64,000 bases of DNA from Arenimonas fontis (GCF_008386465.1 NZ_VUOD01000001.1:186001-250000); one strand, 5' to 3'. Counted from the first letter of the stretch, positions 1-8,711 are shown. Notes: generated by a model from the sequence alone, not told the origin. Numbers and translations: made by a program.

Positions 1-1
1 G

Positions 2-130
2 GACGAAGAGGACGCCGCCGCCTGGGGCCTGGACCTGGACGAGCTGGAGCCTCCGCGGGGCGAGGACGAGGAGGCCCTGCGCGAGCAGATGACCCGGCCG
101 GTGAAGAACCCGCTGACCGGGCGCGACTGA
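2..130 (+). CDS. 3' end of an unidentified protein (partial)
   Basis: An open frame enters from the left edge and ends at a TGA at 128-130, giving 42 visible residues. The tail is strongly acidic (Asp/Glu runs such as DEEDAAAWGLDLDELE) and ends in a more basic NPLTGRD. The next gene starts at the very next base, so the two are probably co-transcribed. No family can be assigned from so short a tail. Confidence 0.6.
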   Translation, partial: DEEDAAAWGLDLDELEPPRGEDEEALREQMTRPVKNPLTGRD

Positions 131-766
131 ATGTTCACGCCGCGCCACTTCGCCGAAACCGATCTGACCGGGCTCGACGCGCTGATCGCGCGCGACGCTT
201 TCGTGACCCTGGTGACGGTGGCCGACGGCAGCCCCGCTGTCAGCCACCTGCCGGTGCTGTACCGGCGCGAGGGCGAATCGGTGAGCCTGCGCGGCCACTG
301 GTCGCGGGCCAACCCGCAGTCGCGCCACGCCGGGCCGGCCCTGGCCATCGTGCACGGCCCGCACGCCTATGTCTCTCCGGGCTGGTATCCGGACAAGGCC
401 GAACGGGCACGGGTGCCGACCTGGAACTACGCCGTGGCGCACCTGCATGGCGAGCTGGAACCCAGCACCGACCCCACCTTCCTGGCGGCGGTGGTCGCCG
501 GGCTGGGCGAATGCCACGAGGAGGCGGTCGGCGGCGACTGGCGCTTCAATCCGGACGACCAGCGCGAAACGGCGCAGCTCAGGGGCATCGTCGGCTTCGT
601 CCTGCACGTTCGCCGGGTGGAACTGAGCTTCAAGCTCAACCAGAATCACCCGGATGCCAACATGCGCAGTGTCGCCGACGCGCTGGCCGGCAGCAGCCGG
701 GAGGCCGACCGGGAGATAGCCGCACTGATGCGGGAGCGGCTGGCACGGCGCGAACGGGGAGACTGA
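131..766 (+). CDS. PaiB-like FMN-binding split-barrel protein
   Basis: This 211-aa protein matches the PaiB (FMN-binding negative transcriptional regulator) family in length and motifs. It has an N-terminal SHLPVLY strand, the signature GPHAYVSPGWY followed by VPTWNY, and near the end FKLNQNHP, which is the family's KLSQN-type motif. The fold is a split beta-barrel of the pyridoxamine-oxidase type. In Bacillus PaiB was described as a repressor, but the biochemical role of proteobacterial members is not settled. The ATG directly abuts the upstream stop and the next gene starts 4 nt after its stop, so it sits in a compact operon with an SDR and a PilZ protein, next to the kynurenine genes. The family call is firm; the function is not. 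Confidence 0.85.
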   Translation: MFTPRHFAETDLTGLDALIARDAFVTLVTVADGSPAVSHLPVLYRREGESVSLRGHWSRANPQSRHAGPALAIVHGPHAYVSPGWYPDKAERARVPTWNYAVAHLHGELEPSTDPTFLAAVVAGLGECHEEAVGGDWRFNPDDQRETAQLRGIVGFVLHVRRVELSFKLNQNHPDANMRSVADALAGSSREADREIAALMRERLARRERGD

Positions 767-770
767 GTCC

Positions 771-1559
771 ATGGAGCTGAACCTCAAGGGCCGCCACGCC
801 CTGGTCTGCGGTGCCTCCGAAGGCATCGGCCGCGCCGCCGCCGAAGCCCTGGCCGGGCTGGGCGCCGACGTCACCGTGCTGGCGCGCCGGGCCGAGGTAC
901 TGGCCGAAGTGGCAGCCGCCCTGCCGCGCGTGCATGCCGGCCAGCGGCACGGCCACGTCGCCGCCGACAGCAGCGACGGCGATGGCCTGCGCGCCGCGGT
1001 TTCGGCCCTGGTGGTCGGGCGGCCGGTGCAGATCCTGGTCAACAACACCGCCGGCCCGCCCGGCGGCAGTGCGCACGAGGCCGAGCCCGAGCGCTACGTC
1101 GAGGTGTTCCGCCAGCACCTGGTGGCCAACCAGATCCTGGTGCAGGCGGTATTGGCCGGCATGAAGGCGGCCGGCTGGGGTCGCATCGTCAACGTGATCT
1201 CGACCTCGGTGAAGGAACCGATCGCCAACCTGGGCGTGTCCAACACCGTTCGCGGTGCCGTCGCCGCCTGGGCCAAGACCCTGGCCAGCGAGCTGGGGCC
1301 GCACGGCATCACCGTCAACAACGTGCTGCCCGGCTACACCCGTACCCGCCGGCTCGAGCAGATCCTGGCCGAACGCGCCGCCGCCACCGGCCGGTCGCCC
1401 GAGGCGATCGCCCAGGCCATGCTGGCGACGGTGCCGGCCGGACGTTTCGCCGAAGCCGCCGAGGTGGCCGCCGCCATCGCCTTCCTGGCCTCGCCCGCCG
1501 CCGCCTACGTCAACGGCATCAACCTGCCGGTGGACGGCGGCCGGACCCGTTCGCTCTGA
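771..1559 (+). CDS. Divergent short-chain dehydrogenase/reductase (SDR) lacking the Tyr-x3-Lys pair
   Basis: This 262-aa SDR has the Rossmann cofactor motif GASEGIG at residues 14-20, NNTAG at 91-95 and the C-terminal PVDGG segment typical of the classical family. The catalytic serine region is present (residues 144-146, STS). Where the active-site Tyr-x-x-x-Lys should be, the sequence reads SNTVR: Ser157 aligns with Tyr and Arg161 with Lys. Downstream helix spacing (AKTLASEL) is normal, so this is substitution, not a frameshift. Such substituted SDR clades exist and may use other chemistry or act as non-catalytic binders. It lies 4 nt after the PaiB-like gene and 10 nt before a PilZ gene. 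Its substrate is unknown; a role with the neighbouring kynurenine genes is inference only. Confidence 0.85.
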   Translation: MELNLKGRHALVCGASEGIGRAAAEALAGLGADVTVLARRAEVLAEVAAALPRVHAGQRHGHVAADSSDGDGLRAAVSALVVGRPVQILVNNTAGPPGGSAHEAEPERYVEVFRQHLVANQILVQAVLAGMKAAGWGRIVNVISTSVKEPIANLGVSNTVRGAVAAWAKTLASELGPHGITVNNVLPGYTRTRRLEQILAERAAATGRSPEAIAQAMLATVPAGRFAEAAEVAAAIAFLASPAAAYVNGINLPVDGGRTRSL

Positions 1560-1569
1560 GTCTCCGGGG

Positions 1570-1857
1570 ATGGAAGACCAGCGTTTCTCCACCCGTGTCC
1601 CCTATGCCGCCCGGGTCGTCGTCGTGCGTGGCGGTGACGCCTGGCTGGGCGAGGTCGTGGACCTGTCCGAGGGCGGCTGCGGCCTGTTCCGGCCGGAGGC
1701 ATGCACGCTCGATGTCGCGGACATCGTCCAGCTGATCTTCTTCGATGAGCCTGGCCGGGCCGTCCTGGTGCCGGCCCGGGTCGCGCGCGTCCAGGACGGC
1801 CTGCTCGGCTTCGAATACCACGAGCCCCAGCAGGTGCCGCCGGTCCTCAAGGGCTGA
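1570..1857 (+). CDS. PilZ-domain protein (probable c-di-GMP receptor)
   Basis: This small 95-aa protein is essentially a single PilZ domain. The c-di-GMP-binding signatures are both intact: RxxxR at residues 5-9 (RFSTR) and the D-x-S-x-x-G motif (DLSEGG) about 35 residues later. The ATG at 1570 was chosen because it places RFSTR at the N-terminus as in other stand-alone PilZ proteins. It lies 10 nt after the SDR stop, suggesting co-transcription. What process it controls is not visible; stand-alone PilZ proteins often act on motility, type IV pili or exopolysaccharide. Confidence 0.85.
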   Translation: MEDQRFSTRVPYAARVVVVRGGDAWLGEVVDLSEGGCGLFRPEACTLDVADIVQLIFFDEPGRAVLVPARVARVQDGLLGFEYHEPQQVPPVLKG

Positions 1858-1953
1858 CGCGTAGCGTTTCCACGCCAGCCACGGATCGCCGCGGAACCGG
1901 CACCGGCACGGCAGACCGCGAACCCGACCTGTCCGTACGGGCGGCGCGACGGG

Positions 1954-1959
1954 TAAGCT
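1954..1959 (+). promoter_or_regulatory. Possible -10 box (TAAGCT) directly upstream of the kynurenine operon
   Basis: TAAGCT lies seven bases before the ATG at 1967 in a 109-bp gap between the PilZ gene and the aldehyde dehydrogenase. If used, transcription would start at or next to the start codon, giving a leaderless message. No good -35 box is visible, so this is a weak call. The rest of the gap holds no gene. Confidence 0.3.
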
Positions 1960-1966
1960 TGGCGGC

Positions 1967-3412
1967 ATGTTCCTGCGGCTCTCCCAGCTGATCGGCGGCC
2001 AGGCCCGCCCGCCTGCCGGCGGCGTCTGGCTCGAGGTGTTCGAGCCTGCCACCGGCCAGGCCTTTGCCTGCTGCCCGGACGGTGACGCCGCCGACGTGGA
2101 CGCCGCCGTCGCCGCCGCCCGCGCGGCCTTCCCGGCCTGGTCCGGCCTGGCCGCCGGCGAGCGCGCGGCCTGGCTGGAAAAACTGGCCGCGGCGCTGGAG
2201 TCACGCCTGGACGAATTCGCGGCCGCCGAATCGCGCGATTCCGGCAAGCCGCTGTCCCTGGCCAGGACCCTGGACATCCCGCGCGCCGTGGCCAACCTGC
2301 GTTTCTTCGCCCACGCGGCCACCCAGTTCGCCAGCGAATCGCACACGGCGCCGGGCGCCCTGCATTACACGCTGCGCCAGCCGCTGGGCGTGGCCGGCGT
2401 GATCAGTCCCTGGAACCTGCCGCTGTACCTGTTCACCTGGAAGCTGGCGCCGGCCCTGGCGGCCGGCAACTGCGTGGTCGGCAAGCCCAGCGAGGTGACC
2501 CCGGTGACCGCCTGGATGCTGGGCGAACTGGCGCGGGAGATCGGTTTCCCGGCTGGCGTCCTCAACATCGTGCACGGACGCGGCCCCGGCGCTGGCCAGG
2601 CCCTGGTCGAACATCCGGACGTGGCGGCGATCAGTTTCACCGGCAGCACTGCGGTGGGCACGGCGATCGCCCGGGCCTGCGCGCAGCGGCTGCGCAAGGT
2701 TTCGCTCGAGCTCGGCGGCAAGAACCCGACCCTGGTATTCGCCGATGCGCCGCGCGGGAAACTGCTGGACACCGTGCTCCGCTCGGCTTTCCTCAACAGC
2801 GGACAGATATGTCTCTGCGGCTCGCGGATCCTGGTCGAGCGGCGCTGCTACGACGAGTTCCGCGACGCCATGCTGGAGCAGGTGCGCGCCCTGGTCACGG
2901 GCGATCCGCAGGAACCGGCAACGCAGCTGGGCCCGCTGGTGTCGCGGGCGCATTACGACAAGGTGCTCGCTTGCCTGGACGTCGCGCGCGCCGAAGGCGG
3001 CCGCGTCCTCTGCGGCGGCGAACCGGTGCAGGTGCCGGGCCGCTGCGCCGGCGGCTGGTTCGTCGCCCCCACCGTGATCGAGGGCCTTGGCCAGGACTGC
3101 CGGACCAATACCGAGGAGATTTTCGGCCCCGTGGTCAGCCTGCAGGCTTTCGACGAAGAGGAGGAAGCCCTGGCCCTGGCCAATGCCGTGCCCTACGGCC
3201 TGGCCGCCAGCCTGTGGACCAGCGACCTGGGCCGCGCCCACCGGCTGGCGGCGCGCCTGCAGGCCGGCATCGTCTGGATCAACACCTGGCTGAACCGGGA
3301 CCTGCGCACGCCTTTCGGCGGCGTCAAGCAATCCGGCCTGGGTCGCGAAGGCGGTTGGGAGGCCATGCGCTTCTTCACCGAGCCGAAAAACGTCACCGTC
3401 AGCCTGGAATGA
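1967..3412 (+). CDS. Aldehyde dehydrogenase, probable 2-aminomuconate-6-semialdehyde dehydrogenase
   Basis: This 481-aa NAD(P)-dependent aldehyde dehydrogenase has full family length. It carries ISPWN (146-150), FTGST (224-228), general base Glu248 in LELGG and nucleophile Cys282 in NSGQICLCG. It is the first of seven tightly spaced genes for kynurenine breakdown, and ACMS decarboxylase, which makes 2-aminomuconate semialdehyde, is encoded downstream. The most economical assignment is therefore oxidation of that semialdehyde to 2-aminomuconate. The related 2-hydroxymuconate-semialdehyde dehydrogenases are the main alternative. The next gene starts 4 nt after its stop. Confidence 0.85.
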   Translation: MFLRLSQLIGGQARPPAGGVWLEVFEPATGQAFACCPDGDAADVDAAVAAARAAFPAWSGLAAGERAAWLEKLAAALESRLDEFAAAESRDSGKPLSLARTLDIPRAVANLRFFAHAATQFASESHTAPGALHYTLRQPLGVAGVISPWNLPLYLFTWKLAPALAAGNCVVGKPSEVTPVTAWMLGELAREIGFPAGVLNIVHGRGPGAGQALVEHPDVAAISFTGSTAVGTAIARACAQRLRKVSLELGGKNPTLVFADAPRGKLLDTVLRSAFLNSGQICLCGSRILVERRCYDEFRDAMLEQVRALVTGDPQEPATQLGPLVSRAHYDKVLACLDVARAEGGRVLCGGEPVQVPGRCAGGWFVAPTVIEGLGQDCRTNTEEIFGPVVSLQAFDEEEEALALANAVPYGLAASLWTSDLGRAHRLAARLQAGIVWINTWLNRDLRTPFGGVKQSGLGREGGWEAMRFFTEPKNVTVSLE

Positions 3413-3416
3413 ATCC

Positions 3417-4079
3417 ATGCCCCTGAAGGAACTGCTGGACAGGAACAAGGCCTGGGCCGAGGCGATGAATGCCGAAGACCCGACCTTCTTCGAGCGCCTG
3501 TCCAGGCTGCAGGCGCCCAGGTATCTGTGGATCGGCTGTTCCGATTCGCGCGTGCCGGCGAACCAGATCACCGGCCTCATGCCCGGCGAGGTGTTCGTGC
3601 ACCGTAACATCGCCAACGTGGTGGTGCACACCGACCTCAATTGCCTGAGCACCATCCAGTTTGCGGTGGACATGCTGAAGGTCGAGTACATCCTGGTGGT
3701 GGGCCACTACGGTTGCGGTGGCGTCCACACCACGCTGACCGGTACCCGGGTCGGGCTGGCCGACAACTGGCTGCGTCATGTGGGCGATGTCGCCCACAAG
3801 CACGCTGCCTTTCTCTCGGAAACCGCCTCCGATCGGGCCCGCCATGCCCGGTTGTGCGAACTGAACGTGGCCGAACAGGTGGTGAACGTTTGCCAGACCA
3901 CCATCGTCCAGGACGCCTGGTCACGCGGCCAGAAGCTGAGCGTGCATGGCTGGGTGTACTCCTTGCGCGACGGCCTGGTCCGGGAGCTCGGCATGGGAGT
4001 CGATTCCGCCGAGGGGCTTTCCGCCGCATACGAACTGGCCATCCGTCACATCCGGGAGCGGCGGGAGGAGGAGGCATGA
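3417..4079 (+). CDS. can: Beta-class carbonic anhydrase
   Basis: This 220-aa protein interconverts CO2 and bicarbonate. All beta-class zinc-site residues are visible: Cys41-x-Asp43-x-Arg45 (GCSDSR), His97 and Cys100 (GHYGCGG). No signal peptide is seen, so it should be cytosolic. It lies between the aldehyde dehydrogenase (4-nt gap) and a RidA-type deaminase (ATGA overlap), in the middle of the kynurenine operon. Translational coupling with the deaminase suggests it serves this pathway, perhaps handling CO2 released by the ACMS decarboxylase. That link is inference. Confidence 0.95.
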   Translation: MPLKELLDRNKAWAEAMNAEDPTFFERLSRLQAPRYLWIGCSDSRVPANQITGLMPGEVFVHRNIANVVVHTDLNCLSTIQFAVDMLKVEYILVVGHYGCGGVHTTLTGTRVGLADNWLRHVGDVAHKHAAFLSETASDRARHARLCELNVAEQVVNVCQTTIVQDAWSRGQKLSVHGWVYSLRDGLVRELGMGVDSAEGLSAAYELAIRHIRERREEEA

Positions 4080-4507
4080 TCGAGGGCATTCACGCCGATG
4101 GCGCGCCGGTGCCCGTCGGCCGCTATCCGCACGCGCGCAGGGTCGGCCAACTGCTGTTCCTGTCGGGTATCGGCCCGCGCACCCCGGGAAACAACGTCAT
4201 TCCGGGCAACGTCTATGACCCGGCGGGAAAGCTGGTGGACTACGACATCGTCACCCAGTGCCACTCGGTCTTCGCCAACGTCCGGGCGGTGCTGGAGGCC
4301 AGCCACTGCCGCTGGGACTGGCTGGTGGACGTGACCGTCTACCTGACCGACATGCACCGCGACTTCCAGGCCTTCAACGCGGTCTGGGCCGAATACTTCC
4401 CCGACATCAACAAGGCGCCCTGCCGCACGACGCTGGGCATCAGCGCCCTGCCCACGCCGATCGCCATCGAGCTCAAGTGCGTGGCGGCGTTCCCCGAGCC
4501 GCGTTGA
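4076..4507 (+). CDS. RidA/YjgF-family protein, probable 2-aminomuconate deaminase
   Basis: This 143-aa RidA-family protein starts at an ATG that overlaps the carbonic anhydrase stop (ATGA). The frame is open further upstream, but the overlap start gives the normal family length. C-terminal [19 protein letters not shown] matches the RidA core, with a conserved Arg at TT-flanked CRTT. RidA relatives in 2-nitrobenzoate and kynurenine catabolic clusters act as 2-aminomuconate deaminases, converting 2-aminomuconate to 4-oxalocrotonate with ammonia release. Position directly beside the semialdehyde dehydrogenase and the dioxygenase supports that role over generic enamine/imine housekeeping. Confidence 0.8.
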   Translation: MIEGIHADGAPVPVGRYPHARRVGQLLFLSGIGPRTPGNNVIPGNVYDPAGKLVDYDIVTQCHSVFANVRAVLEASHCRWDWLVDVTVYLTDMHRDFQAFNAVWAEYFPDINKAPCRTTLGISALPTPIAIELKCVAAFPEPR

Positions 4508-4517
4508 GCGGCGCGCC

Positions 4518-4525
4518 AAGGAGGT
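4518..4525 (+). promoter_or_regulatory. Strong Shine-Dalgarno (AAGGAGGT) for the dioxygenase
   Basis: A full-length anti-16S match sits five bases before the ATG at 4531. It fixes the start of the 3-hydroxyanthranilate dioxygenase, which otherwise lies in a longer open frame. It is the best ribosome binding site in this operon. Confidence 0.8.
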
Positions 4526-4530
4526 CCGAG

Positions 4531-5061
4531 ATGAACCTGGGTTCCGCCTTCAGCCTGCAGCAGTGGATCGACGAGCACCGGCATCTGCTCAAGCCGCCGG
4601 TGGGCAACAAGTGCATCGTCGACGGCGACTTCATCATCATGGTGGTCGGCGGTCCCAACCAGCGCACCGACTACCACTGGGACGAGGGCCCGGAGTTCTT
4701 CTACCAACTCGAGGGCGAGATGACCCTGCGCATCCAGGAAGATGGCAAGGTGCGCGACATCCCCATCCGCGCCGGCGAGATCTTCTACCTGCCGCCGCGG
4801 GTACCGCACTCGCCGCAGCGCGGTCCGGGCGGTGTCGGCCTGGTGATCGAACGCAGGCGCCTGCCGCACGAGAAGGATGGCCTGCTGTGGTATTGCGAGC
4901 GCTGCAACCACAAGCTCTACGAGGAGTTCTTCGTCCTGGAGAACATCGAGACGCAGTTCGGCGCCGTCTTCGAGCGCTTCTACCGCTCCCGCGAGCACCG
5001 CACCTGCAAGGCCTGCGGCCACCTGAACCCGGCGCCGGCGAAATACGATGCTGAAGATTGA
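4531..5061 (+). CDS. nbaC: 3-hydroxyanthranilate 3,4-dioxygenase
   Basis: This 176-aa cupin dioxygenase opens the ring of 3-hydroxyanthranilate to 2-amino-3-carboxymuconate semialdehyde (ACMS). Iron ligands expected for the bacterial enzyme are present at His49, Glu55 and His93. The C-terminal rubredoxin-like site found in bacterial forms is intact (Cys122, Cys125, Cys159, Cys162). The start is fixed by the AAGGAGGT site upstream. Its 3' end overlaps the ACMS decarboxylase by 14 nt, coupling the maker and consumer of an unstable intermediate. ACMS can also cyclise spontaneously to quinolinate for NAD synthesis. Confidence 0.96.
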   Translation: MNLGSAFSLQQWIDEHRHLLKPPVGNKCIVDGDFIIMVVGGPNQRTDYHWDEGPEFFYQLEGEMTLRIQEDGKVRDIPIRAGEIFYLPPRVPHSPQRGPGGVGLVIERRRLPHEKDGLLWYCERCNHKLYEEFFVLENIETQFGAVFERFYRSREHRTCKACGHLNPAPAKYDAED

Positions 5062-6058
5062 CACCCACGCCCACTACCTGCCGAAACACTGGCCGAACCT
5101 GGCCGAGAAGTACGGCGACCAGCGCTTCCCGGTGATCCACCACGGCGAGGACGGCCGGGCGCGCATCTACAAGGACGGCAAGTTCTTCCGCGAGATCTGG
5201 CCCAAGACCTGGGATCCGGAGCTGCGCATCGCCGAGTACGCCGCCTTCGGCGTGCAGGTGCAGGTGCTGAGCACGGTGCCGGTGATGTTCAGCTACTGGG
5301 CCAAGCCCCAGCACGCCCTGGAACTGCATCAGGCGCTCAACGACCACCTCGCCGCCACCTGCCGGGAACACCGGCGGCACTACGCCGGCATCGGCACCGT
5401 GCCGCTGCAGTCGCCGCGCCTTGCCGTCCAGGAACTGGAACGCTGCATGGACCAGCTTGACCTGCAGGGCGTGCAGATCGGCTCGCATGTCAACGACTGG
5501 AACCTGGACGCACCCGAGCTGCAGCCATTCTTCGAGGCGGCACAGGACCTGGGCGCAGCCATCCTGGTGCATCCCTGGGACATGATGGGCGCCGAGTCCA
5601 TGCCCAAGTACTGGCTGCCCTGGCTGGTCGGTATGCCGGCCGAGCAAAGCCGGGCCGCCTGCTGCCTGATCTTCGGCGGCGTGCTGGAGCGCTTCCCGCG
5701 CCTGAAGGTCTGCCTGGCGCACGGCGGCGGCAGCTTCCCCTACACCATCGGCCGCATCGAGCACGGCTTCCGCATGCGACCGGACCTGGTGGCGACCGAC
5801 AATCCGCACAACCCGCGCGACTACCTGCCGCGCCTGTACTTCGACAGCTGGGTGGCCGACCAGCGCGCCCTGCGCTACCTGCTCGACACCGTCGGCAGCG
5901 AACGGGTGATGCTGGGCACCGACTATCCCTTCCCGCTGGGCGAGCAGGAACCGGGCGCCGGCATCGCCGCACTGGAACTCTCCGAGGCCGAACAGGCCCG
6001 GCTCTACCACGGCACTGCCCTCGAGTGGCTGGGCCTGCCGCGAACCAGGTTCGAATGA
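5048..6058 (+). CDS. nbaD: 2-amino-3-carboxymuconate-6-semialdehyde decarboxylase (ACMSD)
   Basis: This 336-aa amidohydrolase-superfamily metal enzyme removes CO2 from ACMS to give 2-aminomuconate semialdehyde. The zinc and catalytic residues line up with characterised bacterial ACMSD: His7-x-His9 at the N-terminus, His175, His225 in AHGGG and Asp292 in GTDYP. Length is normal. It overlaps the dioxygenase gene by 14 nt and kynureninase by an ATGA. Its presence directs flux to catabolism and away from quinolinate. Confidence 0.96.
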   Translation: MLKIDTHAHYLPKHWPNLAEKYGDQRFPVIHHGEDGRARIYKDGKFFREIWPKTWDPELRIAEYAAFGVQVQVLSTVPVMFSYWAKPQHALELHQALNDHLAATCREHRRHYAGIGTVPLQSPRLAVQELERCMDQLDLQGVQIGSHVNDWNLDAPELQPFFEAAQDLGAAILVHPWDMMGAESMPKYWLPWLVGMPAEQSRAACCLIFGGVLERFPRLKVCLAHGGGSFPYTIGRIEHGFRMRPDLVATDNPHNPRDYLPRLYFDSWVADQRALRYLLDTVGSERVMLGTDYPFPLGEQEPGAGIAALELSEAEQARLYHGTALEWLGLPRTRFE

Positions 6059-7341
6059 ACGGCGATTGGCTGCAGGCCGACCCGGCCGCCCTGGACGCCG
6101 CCGACCCGCTGTCGGCCCTGCGCCAGGAGTTCCTGGTGCCGCCGCACGGCGACGGCGAGCAGGCCTATTTCTGCGGCAACTCGCTCGGCCTGCAGCCGCG
6201 CGGCGTCCGCGAGGCGCTGCTGCAGGAGCTGGACGACTGGGCACGGCTGGCGGTGGAGGCGCATTTCCGCGGCCGCCACCCGTGGATGCCCTACCATGCC
6301 GAGGTCCGCGACGGCCTGGCCGCCATCGCCGGCGCCGGGCCGGGTGAAGTGGTGGCCATGAACACGCTGACGGTGAACCTGCACCTGCTCATGGTCAGCT
6401 TCTACCGGCCGACGCCGGAGCGCCCGGCAATCCTGATCGAGGCCGGCGCCTTTCCTTCCGACCGACATGCGGTGACCTCGCAACTGCGCTTCCACGGCTA
6501 CGACCCGGAGCGCGACCTGATCGAGCTGGAGCCGGACGAGCCCGGCGGCATCATCTCCATGGCCTCGCTGGAGCGCTGCCTGGCCGAACACGGCCGGCGT
6601 ATCGCCCTGGTGCTGTGGCCCGGGGTGCAGTACCGCACCGGCCAGGCCTTCGACCTGAAGGAAGTGGTGCGGCTGGCACATGCGCAGGGCTGCCTGGTCG
6701 GCTTCGACCTGGCCCACGGCGCCGGCAACCTGCCCCTGGCCCTGCACGACAGCGGCGCCGACTTTGCCGCCTGGTGCAGCTACAAGTACCTCAACAGCGG
6801 CCCCGGCGCGGTCGCCGGCGCCTTCGTGCACGCCCGCCACGCCCGCAGCGAGCGGCCGCGTTTCGCCGGCTGGTGGGGCCATGACCAGGCCACCCGCTTC
6901 CGCATGGGCCCGGAGTTCGTGCCCACGCCAGGTGCCGAGGGCTGGCAGCTGAGCAATCCGCCGATCCTGGCCCTGGCGCCGCTGCGGGTCTCGCTGGAGA
7001 TCTTCCAGAAGGTCGGCATGCCGGCCCTGCGCGAGCGTTCGCGGCGCCTGACCGGCTATCTGGAAGCGCAAGTGCGCGCGCGCCTGGACCGGGTGCTGGA
7101 GATCCTTACCCCGGCCGATCCGGCCCGGCGCGGTTGCCAGCTCTCCATCCGGGTGCGCGGCGGCCGCGGCCGCAGCCGCGAGCTGTTCGAGCACCTGATG
7201 GCACGTGGTGTGATCGGCGACTGGCGCGAGCCGGACGTCATCCGCATTTCGCCGGTGCCGTTGTACAACCGTTTCACCGACATCGCCCGATTCGTCGCCG
7301 AGGTCGAGGCCTGGGCCGGCATCGGAGGAACACAGGCATGA
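6055..7341 (+). CDS. kynU: Kynureninase
   Basis: This 428-aa PLP enzyme cleaves 3-hydroxykynurenine (or kynurenine) to 3-hydroxyanthranilate (or anthranilate) and alanine. The Schiff-base lysine is Lys244 in SYKYLNSGPG and the pyridine-N aspartate is Asp218 in GFDLAHG. I chose the ATG at 6055, which overlaps the ACMSD stop (ATGA). A GTG at 6025 would extend the protein 10 residues but has no advantage. The 3' end overlaps the monooxygenase start. Confidence 0.96.
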   Translation: MNGDWLQADPAALDAADPLSALRQEFLVPPHGDGEQAYFCGNSLGLQPRGVREALLQELDDWARLAVEAHFRGRHPWMPYHAEVRDGLAAIAGAGPGEVVAMNTLTVNLHLLMVSFYRPTPERPAILIEAGAFPSDRHAVTSQLRFHGYDPERDLIELEPDEPGGIISMASLERCLAEHGRRIALVLWPGVQYRTGQAFDLKEVVRLAHAQGCLVGFDLAHGAGNLPLALHDSGADFAAWCSYKYLNSGPGAVAGAFVHARHARSERPRFAGWWGHDQATRFRMGPEFVPTPGAEGWQLSNPPILALAPLRVSLEIFQKVGMPALRERSRRLTGYLEAQVRARLDRVLEILTPADPARRGCQLSIRVRGGRGRSRELFEHLMARGVIGDWREPDVIRISPVPLYNRFTDIARFVAEVEAWAGIGGTQA

Positions 7342-8699
7342 AGCCCAAGAATCCTTTGCTCATCGTCGGCGCCGGCCTGGCCGGCGCCCTGCTGGCCACC
7401 CTGCTGGCCCGGCGCGGCTGGGCCGTGGACGTCTACGAGAAGCGACCCGACCCACGCCGGCGCGGCTACGAGGGTGGCCGCTCGATCAATCTGGCCCTGG
7501 CCGAACGTGGCCTGCACGCCCTGCGCCAGGCCGGCCTGGCCGAAACCGTGCTGGCCCAGGCCATCATGATGCGCGGGCGGATGGTCCACCCGCTGGGCGG
7601 CGAAACCATGCTGCAGCGCTACGGCCGCGACGACAGCGAGGTGATCTGGTCGGTACACCGGGGCCGCCTCAACCTGGCCATGCTCGACGCCGCCGAAGCC
7701 GCCGGAGCCTGCCTCCATTTCAACCGGCGCCTGCTGGACGTGGATTTCGACGCCGGCCTTGCCCGCTTCGTCGACGACCACGACCGTTGCGCCCATGAGG
7801 TCGGCTTCGAGGCCCTGCTCGGCTGCGACGGCGCCGGCTCCGGCCTGCGCGCCGCCATGGCCAAGCGCCTGGACCTGGGCGAGCGCTTCGAGCCGCTGGG
7901 CCACGGCTACAAGGAACTGGAGATCCCGCCCGGCGAGGACGGCGGCTTCCGCATCGAGCCCAATGCCCTGCACATCTGGCCGCGCGGCGGCTACATGTGC
8001 ATCGCCCTGCCGAATACCGAGCGCACCTTCACCGTCACCCTGTTCCTGCCCAACGAGGGCGAACATCCCTCCTTCGCCACCCTGCCCGACCTGGCGGCGG
8101 CCCGCGCCTTCTTCGAGCGCGATTTCGCCGACGCCCTGCCGCTCATCCCGGAGTTCGACCGCGACTGGACCGGCAATCCGATCGGCGTGCTCGGTACGCT
8201 CTACCTGGACCGCTGGCACCTGGGCGGCCAGGCGGTGCTGCTGGGCGACGCCGCCCACGCCATGGTGCCCTTCCACGGCCAGGGCATGAACTGCGCCTTC
8301 GAGGATTGCGTGGCGCTTGACCGGCACCTGGGCGAGGCGCCGGACTTTGCCAGCGCCTTCGCCGCCTTCGAGGCCGAGCGCCGGCCCAATGCCGAGGCCA
8401 TCCAGCACATGGCGCTGGAGAACTACATCGAGATGCGCGACCGGGTGGACGACCCGGATTTCCTGCTGCAACGGGAACTGGAACGCACCCTGGCCGAACG
8501 CCATCCCGGCGTGTTCGTGCCGCGCTACTCGATGGTCAGCTTCACCCGCGTGCCCTACGCCACCGCGCTGGAACGCGGGCGGGTGCAACGGGAGATCCTG
8601 GTCGAATCCACCCGCGGGCTGGACAGGCTGGAGCAGGTGAACCTCGTTGCTGCCGATGCCGAGGTTCGACGGCGCCTGACGGCCCTGGGCCTGAATTGA
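7338..8699 (+). CDS. kmo: Kynurenine 3-monooxygenase
   Basis: This 453-aa FAD-dependent hydroxylase converts kynurenine to 3-hydroxykynurenine using NADPH and O2. It has the FAD dinucleotide motif (VGAGLAG) in the first 15 residues, an RSINLAL segment typical of KMO, and GDAAHAMVPFHGQGMN, the second FAD motif of the aromatic hydroxylase family. The ATG at 7338 overlaps the kynureninase stop and has GGAGG about 10 bases upstream. No tryptophan dioxygenase or formamidase gene is seen in the window, so kynurenine must come from genes elsewhere or from outside the cell. Confidence 0.95.
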   Translation: MKPKNPLLIVGAGLAGALLATLLARRGWAVDVYEKRPDPRRRGYEGGRSINLALAERGLHALRQAGLAETVLAQAIMMRGRMVHPLGGETMLQRYGRDDSEVIWSVHRGRLNLAMLDAAEAAGACLHFNRRLLDVDFDAGLARFVDDHDRCAHEVGFEALLGCDGAGSGLRAAMAKRLDLGERFEPLGHGYKELEIPPGEDGGFRIEPNALHIWPRGGYMCIALPNTERTFTVTLFLPNEGEHPSFATLPDLAAARAFFERDFADALPLIPEFDRDWTGNPIGVLGTLYLDRWHLGGQAVLLGDAAHAMVPFHGQGMNCAFEDCVALDRHLGEAPDFASAFAAFEAERRPNAEAIQHMALENYIEMRDRVDDPDFLLQRELERTLAERHPGVFVPRYSMVSFTRVPYATALERGRVQREILVESTRGLDRLEQVNLVAADAEVRRRLTALGLN

Positions 8700-8711
8700 C
8701 GACCCGCCCCG

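Noticed and set aside
6025-6054. Upstream GTG start for kynureninase
   Set aside because: It would overlap ACMSD by 34 nt and adds ten residues without family support. The ATG overlapping the ACMSD stop fits the pattern of the whole operon.
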